IMG/VR virus record: IMGVR_UViG_3300023174_000358
Span: 1 to 37,678 of that record
DNA from: a virus
Direction: 5' to 3' (one strand)
DNA: 37,678 nucleotides
Positions 16,007-23,032 of this stretch are shown here, in pieces; the first letter of the stretch is position 1, and each line of letters begins with the position of its first letter. The notes beneath the pieces were generated by a model. That model was not told where the DNA came from. It ran no database searches and was given only the letters and a program-made list of their open reading frames with translations. A program made the translations under genes and the position numbers.

Positions 16007-16284
16007 ATATTTTCTCCAGTTCTTTTTTCTGCTTCATTTGTTTGAGCTACTGTTCCACCAGTAACTGCTGCATCTTTTACTGTTAATGCAAAAATAATTC
16101 CACTAACAACTGCAACTAATTTTGAAATTCCTAATACGTAATTTTCAACACCATCTGGAAGAAATGCCACTAAAGCTGGATCACTATGAATTGCTATTGC
16201 TGTACAAACTGCTACAACTGTGGCTATTCCAGATGAGCTAGATCTCCAATTAGGGCCAAATATTTTAGATAGCATAGTCTTCAT
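16003..16284 (-). CDS. Holin-like protein with two membrane helices
   Basis: A 93-residue protein. A basic N-terminus with F-G-P-N-W-R is followed by hydrophobic segments at about 18-40 (S-G-I-A-T-V-V-A-V-C-T-A-I-A) and 49-68 (Y-V-L-G-I-S-K-L-V-A-V-V-S-G), then V-K-D-A-A-V-T-G-G and a polar tail. The F-G-x-N-W-[RK] start, two helices and D-x-x-V-T-G-G end recall small phage holin families. It heads the lysis unit and its GTGTAA element ends only 6 bases before the ATG, with no Shine-Dalgarno sequence. It would make the membrane holes that release or activate the endolysin at 12038-12664. Confidence 0.65.
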   Translation of the reverse strand: MKTMLSKIFGPNWRSSSSGIATVVAVCTAIAIHSDPALVAFLPDGVENYVLGISKLVAVVSGIIFALTVKDAAVTGGTVAQTNEAEKRTGENI

Positions 16285-16290
16285 AATATA

Positions 16291-16296
16291 TTACAC
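16291..16296 (-). promoter_or_regulatory. GTGTAA promoter-like element of the lysis unit, 6-base spacing
   Basis: Minus-strand TATAGTGTAATATATTATG puts the element 6 bases from the ATG at 16284, the shortest spacing in the set. If it is a -10 element, transcription would begin at or inside the start codon. It would drive the holin-like gene through the endolysin gene. Confidence 0.65.
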
Positions 16297-16331
16297 TATA
16301 TTATAATACTATATATTTTTAAAATCTAATA

Positions 16332-16925
16332 TTAATTATAGAAATATATATTAACAGAATTCTTGACTGCTGTTGGGAAAGTAGTGGCATAGGTTGGGGA
16401 GAAAAATGAGCATAAAACAAGATCTCCCGCTGATACTGGTATTGGAGGATTTAGATCAGCATAATAATTTCCAGGTGTATTTACATTTTGGACATTAATC
16501 CCTGTGCTTATTATTCCTGTTGCATTAGTCGTTGCGTTAATAAAATATCCAGTGGCATTTAAAGATGGATTTCCAGCTGCAATTAGCAATTGATTCCATG
16601 TAGCTTTTCTTGCTACCGCAGCTTCAGGAACAACTACGCCTCTATTTGCTCTAGTAGGGGAAGGTGAAGTTTGGTAATTACCAAAATAATTATGTCCTGC
16701 CACCATAGTCTGAGAGTCGTGGAAAAAAAACATTGTAAAAGTATTATATGGGGCATTATTAATTCTATAAGTTCCGCTGGTTAGATTCAATCCAGAAGGA
16801 GTAATAGAAAGACCAGTGGTATTTACTCTCTTTAACTCACCATTTATAATTCCTAATAAAGAATTAGAACTATTTAGACTTATAGTCCCTGCAGTATCGA
16901 AGCTATTTACATTTTTAATTGGCAT
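16332..16925 (-). CDS. Small tail-fibre-like protein
   Basis: A 197-residue beta-rich protein, high in N, T, S and G, with no membrane segment. Its N-terminal part (S-L-N-S-S-N-S-L-L-G-I-I-N-G-E-L) and C-terminal beta-rich part (P-V-S-A-G-D-L-V-L-C-S-F-F) fit a short fibre or fibre tip. It has a single-gene unit with a GTGTAA element 9 bases upstream and no ribosome site. Its neighbours are the 745-residue virion protein and the holin-like gene. I did not recognise a specific family. Confidence 0.6.
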   Translation of the reverse strand: MPIKNVNSFDTAGTISLNSSNSLLGIINGELKRVNTTGLSITPSGLNLTSGTYRINNAPYNTFTMFFFHDSQTMVAGHNYFGNYQTSPSPTRANRGVVVPEAAVARKATWNQLLIAAGNPSLNATGYFINATTNATGIISTGINVQNVNTPGNYYADLNPPIPVSAGDLVLCSFFSPTYATTFPTAVKNSVNIYFYN

Positions 16926-16934
16926 ACAGGTAGA

Positions 16935-16940
16935 TTACAC
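16935..16940 (-). promoter_or_regulatory. GTGTAA promoter-like element, 9-base spacing
   Basis: Minus-strand AATGTGTAATCTACCTGTATG, ending 9 bases before the ATG at 16925. No Shine-Dalgarno sequence is present. Confidence 0.6.
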
Positions 16941-16941
16941 A

Positions 16942-19179
16942 TTAATATTGTAATGGAACATTCTGTGTTCTCCAAGATAAATTGTATCCAACGCCATAAT
17001 TAACACTTATTGATGCACCGATATTATATAAAGCTGAATCAAAATAATAAGTCTGATTTGGTATTGGCACTTTAACTGATCTAACAGGAACTCCATCTAA
17101 AAAATAAGTAACAGTTGTTCCGTCGTATTCAATTCGTGGTTTATTTGAAGGTGTATAAATAACATATACAATACCAAGGTCAATACCATTCTCATATATT
17201 CTAAGTCCACCTCCTGGCATTGCTGCCCAAGCGTAATTGATGTTCTCAAACGATGTATTTATTGTTGGATTGGTTGATAAACCAAAAAGCGCTAGTTTAA
17301 GCGATGAATTTATAGTTGCATCCATATACATATTAGTATTATATCCTATGCTAGAATATACTTGAGCATCATATGCGTCTGTTAAGTTTTTCGTAAAAGT
17401 ATTGCCAACTTTAGTTATAAGACCACCTGCTGTAAAATTTTCAGGAATTAAAGTAATTTGACTTGCTGATAATTCATAATTTACCGCAGATTCTGTTCCA
17501 AGTAATGGATTATTTGTGGATTGTGCGTATAATACATTTCCACTAGCAAATACTCCTCTATTTCCAAAATCTGGATCAATATCAAAATTAAAACTTAGAT
17601 TAGCAGTTTTATTAGTTCCTATAGAAGAATTATAATTAATATTATTAAATCTTGCGCCACTAAAAATAAATTTACTTGGGAAAACGCCATTTCTACAATT
17701 ATTAAAATCAACAACTATATTATAATCATCATCTCTATTTAATGTATCAAAAAATGATCCATTAAAATTTTCTTCAGTAATAAAAGACATATTTAAATCA
17801 CAATTTACTGGAAAATTAATGTTTCTTCCTTGTGGGAATTTGTAGTTTAATGATCTTAAATTTTGCCTATCAAATGATAATGAATAGTCTAAGCTTTGAA
17901 TAGTATCATTGTAGTATTGAATATTATTAAAAGTTCCATAATTAACACTTATTGACGCACCGATATTAGCTAAAGATGAATTAAAATAATAAGTAGCATT
18001 TGGAATTGGTACATTAACTGATCTCATAGCAACACCATCTAAAAAATAAGTAACAGTTATTCCATCGTATTCAATTCTAAATTTATTCGCAGGTGTATAA
18101 AGACCGAGTAGCCCCAAAATATCAATACCATTTTCATAAATTCGAATACCACCACCTGCTCCAACAAACCAAGCGTAATTGATATTTTCATACGATACAT
18201 TTATTGTTGGATTGGTTGATAAACCAAAAAGTGCTAGTTTAAGAGAGGAATTAACGCTACCTTCTACATACATATTATTACTATATCCTATGCTAGAATA
18301 TACTTGAGCGTCATATCCATCTGTTAAATTTTTCGTAAAAGTATTGCCAACTTTAGTTATAAGACCACCTGCTGTATAATTTTCGGGAATTGAACTGATA
18401 ATATTAGTTGAATAATGACTTGGATTTCTATAAAAAGTAACACTAGCATCTCCTGGTAAAAGAATATTTTGTCCACTAAGATCTGATGGATTAATATTTT
18501 TAGGAATTATTAATTTTGTATTTTCTATGTTTTGATTTCCAGATTGAACATTTAATGTTGTATAATTTACTCCACTCCCACTTATATAAAAAATTATATT
18601 ATCAGCAATATATGTTTGCTCAACACTTGGAACTTCTCCTAGATTAACAGAAAATGAATATTTCGTTAAATAAGAATTTTGAAAATATAATAAAGAATAA
18701 TTAGGAGAATTCGGATCTATAACATCATTAACTCCATTTGGATTTATAAAATAATCTGTTAATGGATAATTACCTAAAAGATCATTATCGTTATTATTTA
18801 TAACAAGATAAAAATCTTTTTTATCAACAATTGAATTGTCTTGACATAAACCAGAAAACATTGGAGCTTGAATTGAAGATAGAAAATTTGCTGTATCGAA
18901 ATTTAATCTATTTTCGTTAGTAAAACCATCTGGGGTATAGCTAAAAGTAAAATTAACAGTTGGTTGAGAAGCTAGTCCTCTAAAAATATTTTTCTTGCTA
19001 GCAAAACCTTCTAGATTAATTCTATTGTTATCTATACCATAATTAAAATTTTGAACTTTTTCTATTCTTTTTAATATTTGATAGCCGCTTAAATAATAGT
19101 CTGTGGTTGGATTTTGTTCGCCACTATATGGACTAACAAATAAACCTTGTACATTATAGATTATTCTATTTCTAGCCAT
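16942..19179 (-). CDS. Large virion protein with an internally duplicated domain
   Basis: A 745-residue protein rich in N, S, Y and F. Two near-identical segments of about 152 residues occur at roughly 263-414 and 577-728 (both with T-A-G-G-L-I-T-K-V-G-N-T-F-T-K-N-L and R-I-Y-E-N-G-I-D). Their character (W-A and G-G-G motifs, Y-D-G-x-T-V-T-Y-F-L-D-G-V) suggests a concanavalin/LamG-like beta-sandwich. The flanking parts share beta-strand patterns (V-N-F-T-F-S-Y-T-P near 75; V-N-C-D-L-N-M-S-F near 455), reminiscent of two halves of a tail-tube-like domain, but that is weak. It is alone in its unit, with a GTGTAA element 22 bases upstream. Structural protein is likely; the exact part is not known. 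Confidence 0.65.
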   Translation of the reverse strand: MARNRIIYNVQGLFVSPYSGEQNPTTDYYLSGYQILKRIEKVQNFNYGIDNNRINLEGFASKKNIFRGLASQPTVNFTFSYTPDGFTNENRLNFDTANFLSSIQAPMFSGLCQDNSIVDKKDFYLVINNNDNDLLGNYPLTDYFINPNGVNDVIDPNSPNYSLLYFQNSYLTKYSFSVNLGEVPSVEQTYIADNIIFYISGSGVNYTTLNVQSGNQNIENTKLIIPKNINPSDLSGQNILLPGDASVTFYRNPSHYSTNIISSIPENYTAGGLITKVGNTFTKNLTDGYDAQVYSSIGYSNNMYVEGSVNSSLKLALFGLSTNPTINVSYENINYAWFVGAGGGIRIYENGIDILGLLGLYTPANKFRIEYDGITVTYFLDGVAMRSVNVPIPNATYYFNSSLANIGASISVNYGTFNNIQYYNDTIQSLDYSLSFDRQNLRSLNYKFPQGRNINFPVNCDLNMSFITEENFNGSFFDTLNRDDDYNIVVDFNNCRNGVFPSKFIFSGARFNNINYNSSIGTNKTANLSFNFDIDPDFGNRGVFASGNVLYAQSTNNPLLGTESAVNYELSASQITLIPENFTAGGLITKVGNTFTKNLTDAYDAQVYSSIGYNTNMYMDATINSSLKLALFGLSTNPTINTSFENINYAWAAMPGGGLRIYENGIDLGIVYVIYTPSNKPRIEYDGTTVTYFLDGVPVRSVKVPIPNQTYYFDSALYNIGASISVNYGVGYNLSWRTQNVPLQY
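16994..17449. repeat. Intragenic duplication, copy 1 (456 bp)
   Basis: This segment matches 17936-18391 at a constant offset of 942 bp at both ends, so there is no net insertion or deletion. The stretch around 17345-17449 differs from its partner at only a few positions, indicating recent duplication or conversion. Confidence 0.9.
17936..18391. repeat. Intragenic duplication, copy 2 (456 bp)
   Basis: Partner of 16994-17449. Best-conserved parts are the two ends (near 17936-17970 and 18290-18391); the centre around 18090-18160 has diverged more. Confidence 0.9.
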
Positions 19180-19201
19180 TTACCTTAATCCTTATATAGG
19201 A

Positions 19202-19207
19202 TTACAC
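19202..19207 (-). promoter_or_regulatory. GTGTAA promoter-like element with adjacent palindrome
   Basis: Minus-strand ATATAGTGTAATCC ends 22 bases before the ATG at 19179. The plus-strand inverted repeat TAATCCT / AGGATTA at about 19188-19206 overlaps it; such a symmetric site could be an operator or a short hairpin in the leader. Confidence 0.55.
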
Positions 19208-19212
19208 TATAT

Positions 19213-20733
19213 TTACCATTCAGAAAGCGCGGTTCTTACCCATTTATTAGGTCTTTTACAAAAATAAAAATAATCATCAGAAATAGCGAAAGCACCACTT
19301 ACTCCAGTAGAATTTGAAGAATTTGGAATTGTTGTGGTTTGAGTACTAGCGCCACCACCAGCTACTGTAATTGTGGCTTGAGCTCCAACCGTACCAACAG
19401 AAATTCCAGCTCCTGCAAAATTTAATGATGACGCGTTACCTTGTGACGATCCATTACTAAGTATTGCTATTGGTGAAGGACTAGCTTCGCCAATTAATAA
19501 AACTCCTGAACCATTTACTGTGGGTCTGGATGTAAAAGTCTTAATTCCAGAAATAGTTTGGTTTCCCGTTGTGTAAACACCATTTTGTACTGAAGGGCTA
19601 GCAACATTAATTGTGGCTGTAGTACCAGCTATACTAACAGAGATTGGAGTTCCTGCAAAATTCAATGATGATGCCCTGCCTTGTTGCGATCCGTTCATAG
19701 ATATTGGTATTGTGACGGCTTCTCCACTGAGAAGAACTCCAGTTCCATTTACTTTTGGTCGATTAGAAAAATGAACTCCATTGGCAAAATCTAATGTTAA
19801 AGTATGAGGACCAGAGGAAAAATGATTTCTATCTTGAGAATCTGATAGTACAGCAGATCCAGAATGACCGCTTGAAATAGAAACTCTGTTTCCTGCTAAA
19901 ATTGAACTATAATCAGATTTAATAATTGAATTATTTTGCCCATTTGAAATTATTGACATGCATGCGCCAGATATAATATTTAAATTTCCATTGATTATAG
20001 TATTATTACAAACACCATTAATAATATTTTTTTCTCCATTTATTACTGTATTTAAACAAGTTACAAGCATGTTACCATAATTTGGATCATGTTTTGGTCC
20101 ATATATAAGATTTTCGCATCCATGTACGATAACATTATAAATACCAGTAGTTATACAATTATCTCTTCCACCAACAATACTTGCAAAACAAGCTGGTAAA
20201 TCTCCGTAGTAATCTGTTTGTGCGCCAGCAAAATTATTCCATCCTCCTAAAACGGAACTAGCAAACCCCGCTTGATTAAAAAATCCACCAGGAACACTTG
20301 AATAATAAGAGCTTATTTTATTTCCCCAACCACCGCCTACAAATGAACCTAAACCATTAATACAATTTCCTCTTCCTCCAGCGATAGTTGTAAATTCTCC
20401 AATTGCGCAATTAGCCTCTCCGCCACCAATAGTTGTGCATCCTTGTTCCGCTGTATTATCTGCTCCACCAACAACAGTAGAATAAGGTCCTAAAGCATGA
20501 TTTCCTCTGCCACCTAAAATAGCAGACCAAGTACCATCAACGCAATGATCCTGTCCTCCTACAATTACATCTCCAAATCCATCATAACTAGAATTTGAAC
20601 CAAAATTAATACTACCAGATGTACCAATAAGGAAATTAAATCCAGAAGCTGCAATTAAAGTTGTACCACCTTTAATATCATTAGGATTATTTAAAGTTAA
20701 GAAATATATATTTTTTAAAATTGGTTCAGCCAT
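19213..20733 (-). CDS. GGG-repeat fibre, cassette copy B
   Basis: A 506-residue protein. Residues about 40-290 carry repeats of the form [IV]-x-G-G-x-x-[NDG]-x-[IAC] with many cysteines at turn positions (H-C-V, A-N-C-A, G-N-C-I, D-N-C-I). Then come fibre modules R-P-[KT]-V-N-G-[TS]-G-V-L-L and T-G-N-Q-T-I-S-G-I-K-T-F, and a C-terminal cap G-V-S-G-A-F ... Y-F-Y-F-C-K-R-P-N-K-W. The cap and modules are nearly shared with 21048-22679. It begins 1 base after the small gene 20735-21019, with AGGA before the ATG. Likely a trimeric fibre used for receptor contact; inference from repeats and neighbours. Confidence 0.75.
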   Translation of the reverse strand: MAEPILKNIYFLTLNNPNDIKGGTTLIAASGFNFLIGTSGSINFGSNSSYDGFGDVIVGGQDHCVDGTWSAILGGRGNHALGPYSTVVGGADNTAEQGCTTIGGGEANCAIGEFTTIAGGRGNCINGLGSFVGGGWGNKISSYYSSVPGGFFNQAGFASSVLGGWNNFAGAQTDYYGDLPACFASIVGGRDNCITTGIYNVIVHGCENLIYGPKHDPNYGNMLVTCLNTVINGEKNIINGVCNNTIINGNLNIISGACMSIISNGQNNSIIKSDYSSILAGNRVSISSGHSGSAVLSDSQDRNHFSSGPHTLTLDFANGVHFSNRPKVNGTGVLLSGEAVTIPISMNGSQQGRASSLNFAGTPISVSIAGTTATINVASPSVQNGVYTTGNQTISGIKTFTSRPTVNGSGVLLIGEASPSPIAILSNGSSQGNASSLNFAGAGISVGTVGAQATITVAGGGASTQTTTIPNSSNSTGVSGAFAISDDYFYFCKRPNKWVRTALSEW

Positions 20734-20734
20734 A

Positions 20735-21019
20735 TTATATTCCTAATGAATTAAAATTGATTAATGATAAAAATTTCCATTTTCCATTAACTGTACCATT
20801 TCCACTCACACAAATATAAAGATTATTACTATCTATGGAAATTTGTCCACTTATTCCTGGGGAATATTCTCCAGTTGGTCTCCCGTATTCACTTAATCTT
20901 AAACCTAAATTAAAATTTGGAGTTGAATTATTTCCAGTAATTCTAGGATATCTAAGATCTAGTTGCCCACTATTAGTGAGCTGTTGTGTGAATATTTGAA
21001 GGCCATTAAATGTGCGCAT
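20735..21019 (-). CDS. Small fibre-cassette protein, copy B (94 residues)
   Basis: Begins MRTFNGLQIFTQQLTNSG and closely matches 22682-22960 over the first 30 residues. Its end carries the cap motif G-I-S-G-Q-I-S-x-D ... L-Y-I-C ... G-K-W, the same kind of cap that closes the large fibres. It directly precedes a large GGG-repeat fibre in both copies, so it may be a fibre base, adaptor or chaperone. The GTGTAA element lies 8 bases before the ATG with no Shine-Dalgarno sequence. Confidence 0.7.
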   Translation of the reverse strand: MRTFNGLQIFTQQLTNSGQLDLRYPRITGNNSTPNFNLGLRLSEYGRPTGEYSPGISGQISIDSNNLYICVSGNGTVNGKWKFLSLINFNSLGI

Positions 21020-21027
21020 CTAATGAT

Positions 21028-21033
21028 TTACAC
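21028..21033 (-). promoter_or_regulatory. GTGTAA promoter-like element inside an inverted repeat, 8-base spacing
   Basis: Minus-strand TGATTTA-GTG-TAAATCA is a perfect 7-bp inverted repeat around the element, 8 bases before the ATG at 21019. The paralogous element at 22969-22974 keeps the spacing but not the full symmetry. Confidence 0.65.
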
Positions 21034-21047
21034 TAAATCACTAATAA

Positions 21048-22679
21048 TTACCAAGTTGATAATGCTGTTCTAATCCATTTATTGTTTTCTGTACAATAGT
21101 AAAGATAATTTTTATCAAAAGAAAATGCACCACTTACGCCAGTAAAATTTGAAGAAGTTGGAACAGCTGTGGTTTGAGTGCTACTACCAACTGCTATAAT
21201 TGTGGCTTGAGCTCCAACCGTACTAACAGAAATTCCAGCTCCTGCAAAATTCAATGATGATGCGTTGCCTTGTGACGATCCATTACTAAGTATTGCTATT
21301 GGTGAAGGACTAGCTTCGCCAAACAATAATACTCCTGTGTTATTTACTGTTGGACGAGAGACGAAATTTTTGGCTCCAGATACATTTTGATTTCCAGTTA
21401 TTCTTACTGTCGTACTAAGATCGATCTGAACAGCTTCTCCACTAAGAAGAACTTGTGTTCCATTTACTTTTGGTCGATTAGAAAAATAAACTCCACCAGA
21501 GAAATCTATTGTTAAAGTATTTGATCCAGATGATAATTTATTACGATTTTGAGAATCGGCTAGAATCATTGCTCCTTCGTGATTAATTGAAGCGTATGAA
21601 CCCAATATGGTTGCATTATTACCATTAGAAGTAATTGAGTTATAAGATCCTCCAGCTATAAAACTATCTGCTCCAGAAGTTGTATTGTAACTTCCATTGA
21701 TTATAGACGCATTTTGATATATATATCCTAATGGACTAGCAATATTATGACTTCCGCCAACAATAAATGCACCATTTGATCCCGTGTTCTGAGATCCACC
21801 TAATATAACATTTGAACCACCAACCGTTGCATTATCGATTCCATAAATTAAATTTAATTGACTATTTGAACCAAATGCACCAAGACAATTATCTGTTTTA
21901 TTACAAATTCCACCCAAAACAACAGAATAATCTGTAGAAATTTTATTCTGATATCCACCTAGTATTTGAGAATACGAACCACGTCCAGTAATTGTATTAC
22001 TCTGTCCACCTAAAATAGTAGATGTAAGAATTGGTCCAGCAAACTCCTCATTAATTGTGTCAATAATTGAATTATTCCATCCACCTACGATAGTATTATA
22101 AAAAGCTTGGTTATTAGTTGATCCACATATATTATTAGATCTTCCACCAACAATTAATGACCATCCATTTTTATTTTTTAAAATATTACCATATCCACCA
22201 CCAATAAAATTAAAATCTTGATTAAGTCCGCCATTTTCACCGCTTATCATATTATTCATTCCACCTGCCACAGTTGAACTACTTGATTTTATTATTTGAT
22301 TAAGATATCCACCAGCTATTACCGCTGTACAACTTGTTTCAAGTATTTCATTGCGCTGTCCACCGCCAATACTAGAGTTGTCTGTGTTTCCACTTACAAT
22401 ATTAAAACTTCCACCAGCTATAGTACCTGCATATGCAGAAACTTTATTAAAATAACCTTGAACAATACTAGAATAACCTCCCTGTACAACGTGTCCAAAA
22501 CCACCTAAAATTGATCCACCTGGTGCGCTCCAACCAAAAGCTGAGCCAATAGTTGAATTAGATGCAAAATTTACACTTCCAGAAACTCCAACTAAAAAAT
22601 TAGCTGTTGAAGCTGGAACTTCTACTTTTGTTCCATTGGAATTTTTTTGTATAAGATATAATGTATCTAAATCTGCCAT
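21048..22679 (-). CDS. GGG-repeat fibre, cassette copy A
   Basis: I choose the ATG at 22679 (MADLDTLYLIQ), which gives 543 residues and aligns with the start of the paralogue at 19213-20733; an in-frame ATG at 22697 would overlap the small upstream gene. GGAG lies 11-14 bases upstream. Residues about 30-360 are I-[GA]-G-G-x-x-N-x-I repeats, followed by R-P-K-V-N-G-T, T-G-N-Q-N-V-S-G-A-K-N-F, and the cap G-V-S-G-A-F-S-F-D-K-N-Y-L-Y-Y-C. The segment A-S-P-S-P-I-A-I-L-S-N-G-S-S is identical in the paralogue. Likely receptor-binding fibre. Confidence 0.75.
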   Translation of the reverse strand: MADLDTLYLIQKNSNGTKVEVPASTANFLVGVSGSVNFASNSTIGSAFGWSAPGGSILGGFGHVVQGGYSSIVQGYFNKVSAYAGTIAGGSFNIVSGNTDNSSIGGGQRNEILETSCTAVIAGGYLNQIIKSSSSTVAGGMNNMISGENGGLNQDFNFIGGGYGNILKNKNGWSLIVGGRSNNICGSTNNQAFYNTIVGGWNNSIIDTINEEFAGPILTSTILGGQSNTITGRGSYSQILGGYQNKISTDYSVVLGGICNKTDNCLGAFGSNSQLNLIYGIDNATVGGSNVILGGSQNTGSNGAFIVGGSHNIASPLGYIYQNASIINGSYNTTSGADSFIAGGSYNSITSNGNNATILGSYASINHEGAMILADSQNRNKLSSGSNTLTIDFSGGVYFSNRPKVNGTQVLLSGEAVQIDLSTTVRITGNQNVSGAKNFVSRPTVNNTGVLLFGEASPSPIAILSNGSSQGNASSLNFAGAGISVSTVGAQATIIAVGSSTQTTAVPTSSNFTGVSGAFSFDKNYLYYCTENNKWIRTALSTW

Positions 22680-22681
22680 AA

Positions 22682-22960
22682 TTATGCTTTGCTCCAATTA
22701 GTTAAAATTGGTATAGCATACCAATTACCTTGTATTCCATTTCCACTGGAACATATATAAAAATATTGATTATCCCAAGCGATTTGTCCGCTATATCCTG
22801 GACTAGTTACTACTAATGGAGGAGTGCTAGAACCAATTCTAACTCCTGCGTTAAGATTTACTTCTGAAACATTTCCAGTAATTCTGGAATATCTTAAATC
22901 TAATTGTCCAGAATTAGTTAACTGTTCTGTAAAAATTTGTAATCCATTAAATGTGCGCAT
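22682..22960 (-). CDS. Small fibre-cassette protein, copy A (92 residues)
   Basis: Begins MRTFNGLQIFTEQLTNSG, paralogous to 20735-21019, and ends with the cap-like G-Y-S-G-Q-I-A-W-D ... F-Y-I-C-S-S-G-N-G. It precedes the large fibre at 21048-22679 by 2 bases. The GTGTAA element is 8 bases before the ATG. The same spacing and similar flanks in both copies show that the duplicated unit included the promoter-like element. Confidence 0.7.
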   Translation of the reverse strand: MRTFNGLQIFTEQLTNSGQLDLRYSRITGNVSEVNLNAGVRIGSSTPPLVVTSPGYSGQIAWDNQYFYICSSGNGIQGNWYAIPILTNWSKA

Positions 22961-22968
22961 CTAGTAAT

Positions 22969-22974
22969 TTACAC
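22969..22974 (-). promoter_or_regulatory. GTGTAA promoter-like element, 8-base spacing
   Basis: Minus-strand TTTTGGTGTAAATTACTAGATG, 8 bases before the ATG at 22960. It is the paralogue of 21028-21033; bases around it have changed while GTGTAAAT is kept. Confidence 0.65.
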
Positions 22975-23032
22975 CAAAATTGCTAATAATTCCTAAGTTG
23001 AACCCAAATTTAAGTTTTTTACCTTGCTATGC

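Noticed and set aside
1-22697. Diversity-generating retroelement as an explanation for the repeated fibre modules
   Set aside because: No reverse transcriptase or template/variable repeat pair with adenine-directed changes was seen; duplication and recombination explain the repeats.
22680-22697. Start at 22697 for the cassette A fibre
   Set aside because: It overlaps the end of the small cassette gene; the ATG at 22679 aligns with the start of the paralogue and has GGAG upstream.
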